Below, one piece after another: positions 25,584 to 34,838 of a stretch of DNA of 64,000 bases; the first letter of the stretch is position 1; every line of letters begins with the position of its first letter. Below the pieces are notes generated by a model that worked only from the letters and a program-made list of their open reading frames with translations, ran no database searches and was not told where the DNA came from. The stretch is from Methylumidiphilus sp963753955 (GTDB taxonomy: Bacteria; Pseudomonadota; Gammaproteobacteria; Methylococcales; Methylococcaceae): contig CAVWEM010000016.1 of the NCBI GenBank assembly GCA_963753955.1, forward strand, positions 22,334 through 86,333. Reading direction: 5' to 3'. The position numbers and the translations under genes are program-made.

Positions 25584-25591
25584 CTATTAAG
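25584..25591. repeat. Right target-site duplication of the IS1 element
   Basis: Second copy of CTATTAAG; the GT2 frame resumes here. Confidence 0.9.
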
Positions 25592-25705
25592 CTTAGGTGT
25601 GGTTGGGGAGTATATAGAAAATTTACAAGGAAACAAAATGTCGGCCATGATATTGTATCAAAAAAAGAATATAGCACTGGAAAAATTCTTTTCGGATGTC
25701 GAGCC

Positions 25706-27601
25706 ATGAATAGCATTGCGAATGCATATGTTCGGATTTTTACAAGAAGTTCACACTGTAAATTATGTGTTCGAATCTTTTTTTCTTTGATAGTGCTAAA
25801 TCTACAGTTATTTTTGGTAAGTGTGACTTTCCCTATTGGCGAATTGTTGGGCGATAAGCCGCTGTTTTACATTGATGCCCCCTACCACTGGTACAACATG
25901 GTATTGGCTGACAATTTGGCAAAATCCAGGCAGGTTATTGGCTATGACCCTTTTTTCAATGCTGGGGATGTCAGTGGTATTTTCAATAATTTAAGTGGAA
26001 AGCTCCCCGCGCTGCTCGCCGTTTTGCTGTCTCCTTCTTTGGACGCTATACAGGTATATAAGCTTTATGTGTTCTTGGCTTCCATATTTGCCCCGCTTGC
26101 TATATTTGCGGCGGCGGCTGTTCTTCGCTTAACCGCGCTAGAAGCTCTCATCTCAGCACTCCTGGGAATTTTCATGTGGTGGGTATCCTATTTTCATTGG
26201 TATTCTACTGCCGGGATGGTTGGTTATGTGGCAACTTGCTATTTGGGTGTGCTTTTAATATCACTCGTCGTTCGCTATTTGACGTACGGAGGTGGTAAGT
26301 GGGCTGCGCTAGGGATAGCTCTAATCGGGGCGATAGGCTTCTTTTGGCACCCCCTTTTCCCGGTTATTATATGTATTACGATAACTTTTTATGTTATTAT
26401 AAACTCGAAATTCCTGTGCTGGAACAGAACGGTTCTGCTGTTTGCCCTTGTTTTGGGGATTGTTTTTTTTCTGAACTTAATATGGCTGTACCCATACTAT
26501 CTCTATCATGAGCCATTTTTGGGTGGGGGGGGGGTACAGACCAGTTTTAAACCCAAGGCTTTGGTTCTTGAAATGTTTGGAATATTCAGGCATGACTCAC
26601 AAGGGTCTAAAGTCTATCCATTGCTTATCATGGCTTCGGCTTGGGCGTTATTCAACCGTAGTGCGCAAAACAACCGGCATATTTTGATCGCGTTCATATT
26701 GGCGGCTGTTTCGATTGAGATTCTAGCCTATTGCGGTGCCGCGTTTAATGTTCTTAGGGGTATTCAACCTAATCGATTTGCACCCGCAGGATACCTGCTC
26801 TTGTGTCTCCCTGCGGGATGTGGGCTTAGTTTTATGTTGCGGGCATTGAATGATCGGGGAGTCAGACGAACGGGTGCTGTCGCAGGCTTTATCCTGGCTT
26901 TTTCGATTGGTACCATATTGACGTGGGAGCTTTGGCGGGAAGTTACCCCAGGATCGCATGGACGCTTCGGGTCGTCTCCTCCCCAGGTTAAGCCGTTGGG
27001 TGATGATACCGCTTGGGTAATTGATTTTATCAAGCATTATACTGCATCTGACGCCCGAGTGCTATTTGAAACAGGAATGGGGCGTCCGCACGACCATGGC
27101 CATCTAGCCGGGTACTATGCGTATCAAACCAAGCGGGAGTTTGTCGGAGGGCCTTATCCTACAATGTATTTCGCAAGTTTTTGGGACGGGTCGCTTTTTG
27201 GCAAGCCCATAGATGAGATCACCTATGTTCAAATGGCTGAATATTTTAAGCTCTATAATATAGGCCAGATCATTGTGTTTTCAGACTCGGCTAAACGCTA
27301 TTTTGATGGAATGAAGGGTGTGGTACACTTTTATTCCGAACACGAAAAGTTAAGGGCGTACACAGTGGATGGCGATTATTCATACTTTTTTCGCGGAAGT
27401 GGACGTATCGTTACCCGCGACCACAATCACCTAGTCCTCACTGATATAATAGGGGAATTAGTGGTGCTTAAATACCATTATGTTCCGGGTTTGAGTACTA
27501 TTCCAGCTACGCAAATAGAAGGGGTGTACATGTTAAACGACCCGAAACCCTTTGTTCAAATTCGCAATCCTCCCGCTCATTTGGTTTTGTCTATACCATA
27601 A
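25706..27601 (+). CDS. Large polytopic membrane protein, GT-C-glycosyltransferase-like
   Basis: A 631-residue protein with roughly ten to twelve membrane helices in residues 20-430 and a soluble C-terminal part of about 200 residues. The first external loop has the acidic YIDAPYHWYNMV segment, as in GT-C enzymes where Asp/Glu binds the lipid-sugar donor. The C-terminal region (TGMGRPHDHGHLAGYYAYQT, FWDGSLFGKPIDEITY) resembles that of YfhO-like and other oligosaccharide membrane proteins, but I cannot assign a family. It is AT-rich, and begins within the last codons of the broken GT2 gene, so it was part of that glycosylation operon. It may have lost its partner through the IS insertions. Confidence 0.68.
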   Translation: MNSIANAYVRIFTRSSHCKLCVRIFFSLIVLNLQLFLVSVTFPIGELLGDKPLFYIDAPYHWYNMVLADNLAKSRQVIGYDPFFNAGDVSGIFNNLSGKLPALLAVLLSPSLDAIQVYKLYVFLASIFAPLAIFAAAAVLRLTALEALISALLGIFMWWVSYFHWYSTAGMVGYVATCYLGVLLISLVVRYLTYGGGKWAALGIALIGAIGFFWHPLFPVIICITITFYVIINSKFLCWNRTVLLFALVLGIVFFLNLIWLYPYYLYHEPFLGGGGVQTSFKPKALVLEMFGIFRHDSQGSKVYPLLIMASAWALFNRSAQNNRHILIAFILAAVSIEILAYCGAAFNVLRGIQPNRFAPAGYLLLCLPAGCGLSFMLRALNDRGVRRTGAVAGFILAFSIGTILTWELWREVTPGSHGRFGSSPPQVKPLGDDTAWVIDFIKHYTASDARVLFETGMGRPHDHGHLAGYYAYQTKREFVGGPYPTMYFASFWDGSLFGKPIDEITYVQMAEYFKLYNIGQIIVFSDSAKRYFDGMKGVVHFYSEHEKLRAYTVDGDYSYFFRGSGRIVTRDHNHLVLTDIIGELVVLKYHYVPGLSTIPATQIEGVYMLNDPKPFVQIRNPPAHLVLSIP

Positions 27602-27772
27602 TGTTGTGCAGGGCAGTTTGGGCATAGGCGAGTGGTGCATGGCAAACTCAACGACGCATTCAGTGAGATTGCGAGGCGTTGGAGGATCTGACAGGCGGTG
27701 CGCGACCTGGAAACGGATCGCACTGCGTTGTGCAATACACAAATTCTTTGAATTCTTTCGGCTCTAGGTTAT

Positions 27773-28681
27773 ATGGGCAAAGCTGTCATCTGCGTCACCC
27801 TGCCTGGCTTAATCCGCCTTAATGAGGCCGCGAGCAGCCTGAAGCTGCGCCATGCGGCCATACACGCGCTTCAGGGCGGCAATTATCTGTCCAGCTTTAA
27901 AGGCCGGGGCATGGAGTTCGACGAGACCCGCCTGTACACCCCCGGCGACGATGCCCGCAACCTAGACTGGAAAGTCACCGCCCGCACCGGCAAAGCGCAC
28001 ACCAAATTGTTCCGCGAAGAGCGCGAGCGCCCGGTGTTCCTCTCTGTGGATGCCCGCACGGCGATGTTTTTCGCCACCCGTGGCGTGTTCAAATACGTGC
28101 AGGCGGCCCGCCTCGCCGCGTTGACCGCTTGGAGCGCCCAGCGTCATGGCGACCGCGTTGGCGGGCAGGTGTTCACCGAAACCGGCGGGGTAGAGCTGAA
28201 GCCGGAGCATGGCCGGCGCGCCGTGCTGCATTTGCTGCAAAAGCTGGTGGATGCCGAACCGGGCATCGGTGGCCCGACGGGAAGCGGGCTGGACGAGGCT
28301 TTGGCTCGGCTTGTCTATCACGCCCGGCCCGGTAGTCTGGTCTTCGTCTTCAGCGATTTTCGAGGGTTGGGGGCCGTCGGCGAGTTCAGCCTGATGCGCC
28401 TGCGCCGCCATTGCGACGTGGCCTTGGCGTTCCTGTCCGACCCGTTGGAAAGCCAACTGCCCGCCAGCGGGCGTTATCGTTTTGCCCATGGGCGAAGCGA
28501 ACTGTCCCTGGACGCTTCGCCCGCCGCAGCCGCCGCCCATGCCGAACGCTTTTCGCAACGTCGCGAATCCATCGCTCAGATTGCCCGTCAGCACCGGATG
28601 CGCTTCATCCCCTGCCTGACCACTGACGACCCGTTATCCTTGTTACGGGACAGTCTGCGCACCGGCCATCCTTCCCGTTGA
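27773..28681 (+). CDS. DUF58 domain protein (Bat/MoxR-associated)
   Basis: A 302-residue protein with the DUF58 core GRGMEFDETRLYTPGDDARNL followed by DWKVTARTGKAHTKLFREERERPVFLSVD, about residues 43-92, and a von Willebrand-like tail. Family members form part of the MoxR-DUF58-DUF4381-VWA gene set, involved in metal- or cofactor-dependent enzyme maturation and envelope stress resistance. Usually a MoxR AAA ATPase gene stands immediately upstream. Here the 170 bases before it contain no such gene. The stop overlaps the next start (TGATG at 28679-28683). Some of the first dozen residues may not be translated, since an internal start is possible. Confidence 0.82.
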   Translation: MGKAVICVTLPGLIRLNEAASSLKLRHAAIHALQGGNYLSSFKGRGMEFDETRLYTPGDDARNLDWKVTARTGKAHTKLFREERERPVFLSVDARTAMFFATRGVFKYVQAARLAALTAWSAQRHGDRVGGQVFTETGGVELKPEHGRRAVLHLLQKLVDAEPGIGGPTGSGLDEALARLVYHARPGSLVFVFSDFRGLGAVGEFSLMRLRRHCDVALAFLSDPLESQLPASGRYRFAHGRSELSLDASPAAAAAHAERFSQRRESIAQIARQHRMRFIPCLTTDDPLSLLRDSLRTGHPSR

Positions 28682-29307
28682 TGCCCATGGAACCGAGCCT
28701 GCCCCTGCGCGACATCCATCTTCCCGCCCCCATCGGCTGGTGGCCTCCTGCCCCCGGCTGGTGGCTGCTGCTGGTCGGCGTCCCGGCCCTATTGGGCTTG
28801 CTGGCTTGGCTGTGGTGGTTTTTGCGCCGGAAGACTGTGAAAAAGCTGGCTTTGCTAGAATTGGAAGCCATTGCCCAAAGCAATTCTGACGGGCGGGAGA
28901 AGGTTCAACGCCTCGCCATCCTTTTGCGGCGGATTTGCTTGAGCATCTACCCCCGGGAGCAAGTCGCCAGCCTGGTGGGGGCCGATTGGCTGGAGTTTCT
29001 CGACCGTGCCTCGACAGGAACTGGCAATCGTTTCAGCGCCGGAGCCGGACGGTTATTGATCGAAGCGCCTTACCGGCGCGAGATGCAAAGCGACTTCGAT
29101 GCGCTGGTCGAAATCTGCCGGGAATGGATTGGGCAACTACCCGGGCCCGGCAAAGCATCCGCGCAATTGAAAAGAAAAGCCTTTACCCAGCGGGAAAAGC
29201 CTGTCTTCAGTGCCGCCGGACAGTCTGCCGAAAACCCCGCGCCGAAGCTGCGCACCAACGGATCTCAGGCGATTTGCCAGACCGCCAACCGGCGAGGAGG
29301 CAAAACC
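28681..29307 (+). CDS. DUF4381 domain protein
   Basis: Begins MPMEPSLPLRDIHLPAPIGWW, the usual opening of DUF4381 proteins, then one membrane helix (WWLLLVGVPALLGLLAWLWWF, about residues 26-46) and a cytoplasmic helix-rich part through ALVEICREWIGQLPGP, about residue 155. The frame has no stop before the VWA gene, whose own ATG at 29308 is preceded by GAGGAGG. Residues after 155 look non-native (Lys/Arg/Ser/Gln-rich), and the +1 frame would stop at 29180, so an extra base near 29140-29150 is possible. The true end is therefore uncertain. Confidence 0.65.
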
Positions 29308-30289
29308 ATGATTGAATTCGCCTGGCACTGGGCTTTCCTCGCCCTGCCATTGCCTTGGGTTGCGCACCGCTTCTTGCCGCCTAGCGATGCCGCTCGCCAA
29401 GCAGCCTTGCGCACGCCTTTCTTGGCGGAACTGGAAGATCTGCCTGCAGCCCACCGGGTTTCCGCCGCCAAGCCCGGCGCGCTGTTGCTGGCCGCTTTCG
29501 CCTGGAGCTTGCTGGTGCTGGCTGCGGCCCGTCCGCAATGGTTGGGGGTGCCAATCGAACTGGCCGATAAGTGGACGCGACCTGATGCTGGCGGTGGATC
29601 TTTCCGGCAGCATGGACATCCGCGATTTCAAGCTAAACGGGCGGGAGGTGGATCGCCTCACCGCCACCAAATCCGTGGCCGGGCAATTCATCGAGCGCCG
29701 CGTCGGCGACCGCATCGGCCTGATCTTGTTCGGCGACCGTGCCTATCTGCAAGCCCCGCTCACTTTCGACCGCAAGACCGTGCATACCCTGCTGGAGGAA
29801 TCCGCCATTGGGCTGGCGGGCGGGAAGACCGCCATCGGGGACGCCATTGGCCTTGGGGTCAAGCGCCTGCGCGACAACCCGGAAAACCAGCGCATCCTCA
29901 TTTTGCTCAGCGACGGGGCTAACACGGCGGGCGCGGTGCAGCCCCTGCAAGCCGCCGAACTGGCGGCCAAGGAAAAATTGAAGATCTACACCATCGGCGT
30001 GGGCGCGGATGAAATGGTCGTGCGTGATTTTTTTGGCAGCCATAAAGTAAACCCCTCCGAGGATTTGGACGAGAAAACCATGACCGCCCTAGCCGAAAAA
30101 ACTGGCGGACGGTATTTCCGCGCCCGCGACACTGCCGAGTTGGAAAAGATTTACGCGATGCTGGATGAGTTGGAGCCAGTGGAAAGGGACAGGCGCTATT
30201 ACCGCCCCCGTTTTGAGCTATTCCCATGGCCTTTGGGCTTGGCCGTGGTTTTGACGGGGATGCTGGCTTTGGCGAAGGGCAAAGGATAA
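29308..30289 (+). CDS. BatA-like von Willebrand factor A protein (one extra base)
   Basis: Starts MIEFAWHWAFLALPLPWVAHRF with an N-terminal membrane helix pair, then a VWA domain with the MIDAS motif LMLAVDLSGSMDIRDF and later ILLSDGANTAGAV, and a C-terminal helix (PWPLGLAVVLTGMLAL). The MIDAS residues D-x-S-x-S are present. The frame breaks between GVPIEL and PISGRDLML: removing one G at 29562-29563 joins the halves into about 326 residues. It is the last gene of a DUF58-DUF4381-VWA set; the usual BatB-D partners are not found, since an amidotransferase gene follows. VWA proteins here bind metal and partner MoxR-like ATPases. Confidence 0.78.
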
Positions 30290-30374
30290 TCCTGTATAAA
30301 CTATTTCGCCACCCGCATGGCAAAAACCCATCCGTTGGAATACAATAAAACCTTATAAAAGTTGGTGCGATGAC

Positions 30375-32222
30375 ATGGGCGGGATTTGCGGTTGGAGTAA
30401 CAATCAATTGGCATTGGAAACGGGTTCAGCCAGCTTGCGGCGGATGATCTCGGAGCAGACACTCAACCTCAACCATGCCGTCAATCAAACCATCGATACC
30501 TATTGCGCGGCGGCGGCGGTTGGTCAGCCAAACGCCAGCGGCATCTGTCAGCAAGACAAGCACATCGTGGCTGTGCAAGGTTCGCTGCTATGGGCTGATC
30601 CCGGATTGGCCCAAACAGCGAGAAAAGACGGTCCTGCCCACGCGGTTCTGGAGGCCTATCGCCAACACGGCATCGACTTCCTGCGCGGTGTTTCCGGTCC
30701 ATTTGTTTTGGGCATTATTGATGAGGCCAACCAAAAGACGCTCATGGCGATTGACCGGCTGGGCATGGGTTCCCTTTTTTACGCCATGCGGCATGGACAA
30801 TTGATATTCGCCTCGAATGCCCGCGCCATCCGACACCATCCAGATGTCGATGGCGGAATCGATCCGCAAGGAATATTTGATTATCTTTATTTTCATATGG
30901 TTCCCAGTCCGCGTTGCATTTTCAATGGCGTGGAAAAGCTTCTTCCAGGCCAATACCTGCTAGTTGAGGACAATAAGCCAAGCAAAGGGTTTTATTGGCA
31001 GTCTAGTTACCGGGAGCCTAGTGACTTTATCATGAAAGAAAGGGAGGCCGAATTTATGGATATACTCAGATCCTCGGTGCGACGTGCGGCGGCAAGCCCA
31101 AAGACTGGGGCTTTTTTAAGTGGCGGCACCGACAGTTCAACGGTTGCAGGCATTTTTCGCCAGCTATCGGGCGCGCCAGTCAAGACTTACAGCATTGGCT
31201 TCGATGCCCAAGGTTTTGACGAAACCCATTATGCCCGGCTTGCCGCACGGCATTTCGACACCAGCCCTCGGGAATATTATCTTACCCCTCAAGATGTGGT
31301 GGATTCAATTCCCTTGATCACCAATGCTTACGACGAGCCTTTTGGCAATGCCTCCGCCGTGCCCGCCTACTATTGCGCCAAACTTGCGCATGCCGACGGG
31401 CTTGATACCCTACTTGCCGGTGATGGCGGCGATGAGCTTTTTGCAGGCAATTCGAGGTATGCCAAACAAAAAGTTTTTGAACTCTATCATCAACTGCCTA
31501 GGGCTTTGCGCCAGTTTGCTATCGAACCGATAATTTTCAATTTCCCACTAGGCGGGAAAATAGCCCCCGTTGCCAAGGCACAAAGCTATATCCGCCAAGC
31601 CCAGATCCTGCTGCCTGATCGTTTGGAGACGTACAATCTTTTACACCGGATGCCTCTTGCCGATATTTTTGACGGGGATTTTTTAGCGGGCGTCAATGTT
31701 AATGAACCGGCCTCTTATTTACGTGAGACTTATAGCCGCGCAGTGGCGGACTCGTCGCTGAATCGCATGCTGTTTCTCGACCTAAAGTTTACCCTGGCAG
31801 ATAACGATTTACGGAAAGTCAACCGCATGTGCGAGTTGGGCCAAATGGAAGTCCGCTATCCGCTATTGGATGAGGAATTGGTTCGATTCAGCGTGGAACT
31901 CCCGGTATCCATGAAGCTGCGCGGATACAAACTTCGCTATTTTTTCAAGCAAGCGCTCAAAAATCATTTGCCCGTTGAAATATTGAATAAATCCAAACAT
32001 GGCTTCGGCCTACCAGTCGGAGTTTGGATGGACAGCTACGAACCCTTGCGTGAGGTAGCCTACGAGAGCCTCTACGCCCTGTCCGGACGTGGCATCGTAC
32101 AGGCCGGATTTATCAAGGAGATCCAGCGTCTCCATGCCGAGCATCCCAGCTATTATGGCGTCATGATCTGGGTGATGATGATGCTTGAGCAGTGGCTACA
32201 AAGCGTTTCAAAGAAGGAATAA
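30375..32222 (+). CDS. Asparagine synthase-type amidotransferase lacking the N-terminal catalytic Cys
   Basis: A 615-residue AsnB homologue. The C-terminal synthetase half has the ATP-binding PP-loop AFLSGGTDSSTVAG near residues 243-256, YDEPFGNASAVPAYY near 317, and LAGDGGDELFAGNSRY near 349, so ATP-dependent amide transfer is plausible. The N-terminal glutaminase domain normally begins Met-Cys-Gly, where Cys2 is the nucleophile. Here it begins MGGICGW, so position 2 is Gly and the enzyme probably uses free ammonia or lacks glutaminase activity. The start at 30375 has only weak ribosome-site support. It converges on the O-ligase gene at the end of the exosortase locus, whose systems often carry one or two such enzymes. 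Confidence 0.82.
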   Translation: MGGICGWSNNQLALETGSASLRRMISEQTLNLNHAVNQTIDTYCAAAAVGQPNASGICQQDKHIVAVQGSLLWADPGLAQTARKDGPAHAVLEAYRQHGIDFLRGVSGPFVLGIIDEANQKTLMAIDRLGMGSLFYAMRHGQLIFASNARAIRHHPDVDGGIDPQGIFDYLYFHMVPSPRCIFNGVEKLLPGQYLLVEDNKPSKGFYWQSSYREPSDFIMKEREAEFMDILRSSVRRAAASPKTGAFLSGGTDSSTVAGIFRQLSGAPVKTYSIGFDAQGFDETHYARLAARHFDTSPREYYLTPQDVVDSIPLITNAYDEPFGNASAVPAYYCAKLAHADGLDTLLAGDGGDELFAGNSRYAKQKVFELYHQLPRALRQFAIEPIIFNFPLGGKIAPVAKAQSYIRQAQILLPDRLETYNLLHRMPLADIFDGDFLAGVNVNEPASYLRETYSRAVADSSLNRMLFLDLKFTLADNDLRKVNRMCELGQMEVRYPLLDEELVRFSVELPVSMKLRGYKLRYFFKQALKNHLPVEILNKSKHGFGLPVGVWMDSYEPLREVAYESLYALSGRGIVQAGFIKEIQRLHAEHPSYYGVMIWVMMMLEQWLQSVSKKE

Positions 32223-32245
32223 GTGATGCATGGTTCGGCTAGCGA

Positions 32246-33580
32246 TCATTGGTTCTTGTCACATCGCCTGACAAATGGCTGCGGTGGGGGTTTGACATTT
32301 TCCACAGGATTTCCTCGGGTTTCCGTTGGAGAATCTTCCGGAGTTTTGAAATTCACCATCAAGGTGTGCAAAATAATACAATTGGCGACAATCTGCCAAT
32401 ACAAATCATAGTAGGAGAGGCTTAAAAAAGCACCGGCAGTCCCATAACTGATCAAACTGAGTTGCGACATGCGTACGTAATTGTTTGCCCAATCCATCCC
32501 GGCGTTGCCTTGGGTTTGGCGGATTATCTTACCCAGCAGCAGCCATGTCCATATCATAATCCACAAAAACAGCATCAATCCGATAAAGCCATGATCTCCC
32601 AATACCTGGAAATAGATACTGTGCGCGGTATGGATATCCAATGGATCCGGCGCATAGAGCGCAAACGCATAGGGTGTCGCAAAATCGAATCCTGTCCCTG
32701 TGAAACGATCCTTGGCTATATTGTAAGTGCACCACCACGCATTGATGCGGCCCATGGCCGAACTGTCCTGGTCATAGGTCTTTACCGTATTCATTCGATC
32801 CCAATAAGACTGTGGCATAACCGTCAAGGCAACCACCACAATGAATAGGGCAACCACTATGGCGATCAGTTTTTGCCTGCCGGGCACATTCCTCATCCAG
32901 AAGACGAGCATGGCAGACAAACCTATCAATGCACCACGGGACTGGGAACCCAGCACTGACACCCCAATCAACCCCATTGCAATGATAAGGGATTGTTTTA
33001 CTCTTGGATTCTGGCTGATCCTCATCAAGTAAAACCCGAATGGCAGGATCATCAATAGCGCACACGCCAAGGCGTTGTTCTCTTCGAGAAACGAATCTTC
33101 CGGCCCATATACCCTTGCCGCTCCTCCCTTCGACAAGGTGAATAGCCCACCCTTGATCCCATAAAATCCTACCGACAAGAACATAACCCAAACCAGCCAA
33201 TTGAACTTTTCCCGCGAAGTGACCACCAAATAAGAAAGGCACACCCCCAGCATGATTTTAGAGAACTTGGTGAGTGATGGCAGAGAATTGTCGGGGAATA
33301 GCGCAAAAAACGTCGTCAGCGCAGTCCAGCCAAGGAATAGCAACTGGACACCCACGATGCCATGCTGGAACAGCTTGCCCTTGTTCCGTTCAAACAATAG
33401 CCCAATGAGTGTGCCAAGAATCGCAATGAGCGCTACTGGCATAGTCACAACAAATCCATAAGCCAGCTTATGCGGGGTCATGAGGCTCAACCACTCCCAA
33501 GACAGAAAGCCTATGTAAGGTTTTCTAAGGGACACGACAAAACATGCGAATACAATCAACGCGATTGCGATATCTCTCAT
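32246..33580 (-). CDS. Exosortase A-associated O-glycosylation ligase (Wzy/WaaL-like)
   Basis: A 444-residue membrane protein with about twelve helices and a large periplasmic loop. It belongs to the O-antigen ligase/polymerase superfamily and matches the exosortase A-associated putative O-glycosylation ligase type. Segments of note are SQSRGALIGLSAMLVFWMRN and, after a loop, HTAHSIYFQVLGDHGFIGL, where the conserved His and Arg of ligases lie. It would join lipid-linked glycan chains to a protein or another acceptor. AGGAGAGG stands before the ATG at 33580. It is the last gene of the leftward exosortase run and ends 23 bases from the convergent amidotransferase. Confidence 0.85.
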   Translation of the reverse strand: MRDIAIALIVFACFVVSLRKPYIGFLSWEWLSLMTPHKLAYGFVVTMPVALIAILGTLIGLLFERNKGKLFQHGIVGVQLLFLGWTALTTFFALFPDNSLPSLTKFSKIMLGVCLSYLVVTSREKFNWLVWVMFLSVGFYGIKGGLFTLSKGGAARVYGPEDSFLEENNALACALLMILPFGFYLMRISQNPRVKQSLIIAMGLIGVSVLGSQSRGALIGLSAMLVFWMRNVPGRQKLIAIVVALFIVVVALTVMPQSYWDRMNTVKTYDQDSSAMGRINAWWCTYNIAKDRFTGTGFDFATPYAFALYAPDPLDIHTAHSIYFQVLGDHGFIGLMLFLWIMIWTWLLLGKIIRQTQGNAGMDWANNYVRMSQLSLISYGTAGAFLSLSYYDLYWQIVANCIILHTLMVNFKTPEDSPTETRGNPVENVKPPPQPFVRRCDKNQ

Positions 33581-33637
33581 CCACCTCTCCTGTTATGTTT
33601 TTTATGTTTTCATGGCGGGGGAAAACATCCCACCAGC

Positions 33638-34834
33638 TTAAACATTGTGCGTATGCCCTGCCAGCACCTTGCGGAACAAAGCCAACTGCCCCTGCGTGGT
33701 TTCCTCCCAACTGAACCGTTCGGCATAGGCGCGCACTTCGCCACGATCTGGATAGTGGTGAAACAAGTCGGCGATAGCCTCTGCCAATGCCGCAGGCGAA
33801 CGCTCGCCCATCAGGCGTCCGGCAGTGGCGTTCTGGATCACTTCAGGCATGCCACCTGTGGCGGTCGCCACCACGGGTGTGCCGCAAGCCATGGCCTCCA
33901 GCAGCACGTTCGCCCAGCCTTCCCGGCTAGAGCAAAGCACCAGGGCATCCGCGATGCCGTACCAGTCCCGCAACTCGGCTTGCGGCAAAGCACCGACGAA
34001 AAGCACACGGTCTGCCACCCCCAAATGTGAGGCCAGCCTTTCCAATGGGCTGCGCAATTCGCCTTCGCCAATGATCGCAAGGCGCACCTCCCGCATGCTC
34101 TCCAGTGCTTGGATCGCGATGTCGTGTCCTTTGAGTTCGATCAACCTGCCTACGGAAACTAGCCAGCGTCCAGGCGTGAGCCCCAGACGGGCGCGGGTCG
34201 CATGCGGATCCACCGGCCGGAAACAGTGCAGATCGACACCGTTGCGCAACACGTTTAATTTTTTCGGGTCGGCACCCAAAGCTTGCAATTTGTCCATCAA
34301 GGCGCGGCAGACGCCAATGGATGCATCGGCCTGATCCGCCGTCCAGCGGATCAGGCGGCGGGGCAGCGGGTATTGGGGAAACAGGTTGATATCAGTCCCG
34401 CGGGCGGTGACCACGAAGGGCTTGCCGATCCGGCTCGCAATCAGTGCGGCGGCGACGCCATCCGGAAAGTAATACTGCGCGTCAATGAGGTCGAAATCAA
34501 ATTCGCGTTGGATGCGCTGAACAGCCTTTAGACAGGAAGCGGCAATCAGGAATGGGGCCAGGTTCATGCCGACTTTGGGCGGCAGAGGATACCGGGGATG
34601 TTCAACTGCGATGCCGTTCCAGGTTTCACGGCACGGCGTCATTGCCATGCGCGCCCATTCGCCGAATCGAGGATGGATAAGTGGAAACCAAGGCACCGGT
34701 GCCACCACGCGGGTTTCCGCTTCGCCCGAGGCGAGCAGATGCCGCAAGCGAGTCTCGGCAAAAATGCCGTGGCCGGGCCGCGCGGAACTTGGATAAAGCG
34801 TAGAAAAAAGCAGAGTGCGCAACGGGCGGGTCAT
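33638..34834 (-). CDS. Glycosyltransferase family 4, exosortase-associated type
   Basis: A 398-residue GT-B enzyme starting at the ATG at 34834 (MTRPLRTLLFSTLYPS). The N-terminal domain has the Gly-rich GIFAETRLRHLL and the ATARGTDINLFP-like PFVVTARGTDINLFPQYPL; the C-terminal nucleotide-sugar domain has SVGRLIELKGHDIAI, the GEGELRSPLERL loop and the E-x7-E motif SSREGWANVLLEAMACGTPVV. An upstream in-frame ATG at 34957 lies within the next gene and is rejected. The preceding gene ends four bases before it. It would add one sugar to the exopolysaccharide repeat unit; donor and linkage are not known. Confidence 0.85.
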   Translation of the reverse strand: MTRPLRTLLFSTLYPSSARPGHGIFAETRLRHLLASGEAETRVVAPVPWFPLIHPRFGEWARMAMTPCRETWNGIAVEHPRYPLPPKVGMNLAPFLIAASCLKAVQRIQREFDFDLIDAQYYFPDGVAAALIASRIGKPFVVTARGTDINLFPQYPLPRRLIRWTADQADASIGVCRALMDKLQALGADPKKLNVLRNGVDLHCFRPVDPHATRARLGLTPGRWLVSVGRLIELKGHDIAIQALESMREVRLAIIGEGELRSPLERLASHLGVADRVLFVGALPQAELRDWYGIADALVLCSSREGWANVLLEAMACGTPVVATATGGMPEVIQNATAGRLMGERSPAALAEAIADLFHHYPDRGEVRAYAERFSWEETTQGQLALFRKVLAGHTHNV

Positions 34835-34838
34835 GGTG

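Larger units (their letters stand above)
24233..25709 (+). pseudogene. GT2 glycosyltransferase remnant, split by an IS1 element
   Basis: Homologue of the gene at 22256 with four lesions. The first 120 or so codons are missing at the IS5-like junction. An 11-base tandem duplication (TTCAAGCGTGG at 24306-24327) shifts the frame after TLFKRG. A single G appears deleted near 24708, before what should read GWVSSVVPIYFLGG. The IS1 element then splits it at LLS. After removal of the IS1 and one target duplication the frame reads on into LGVVGEYIENLQGN and DVEP, ending at 25709. Its last bases overlap the ATG at 25706, so it was once coupled to the membrane protein gene that follows. Confidence 0.8.
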
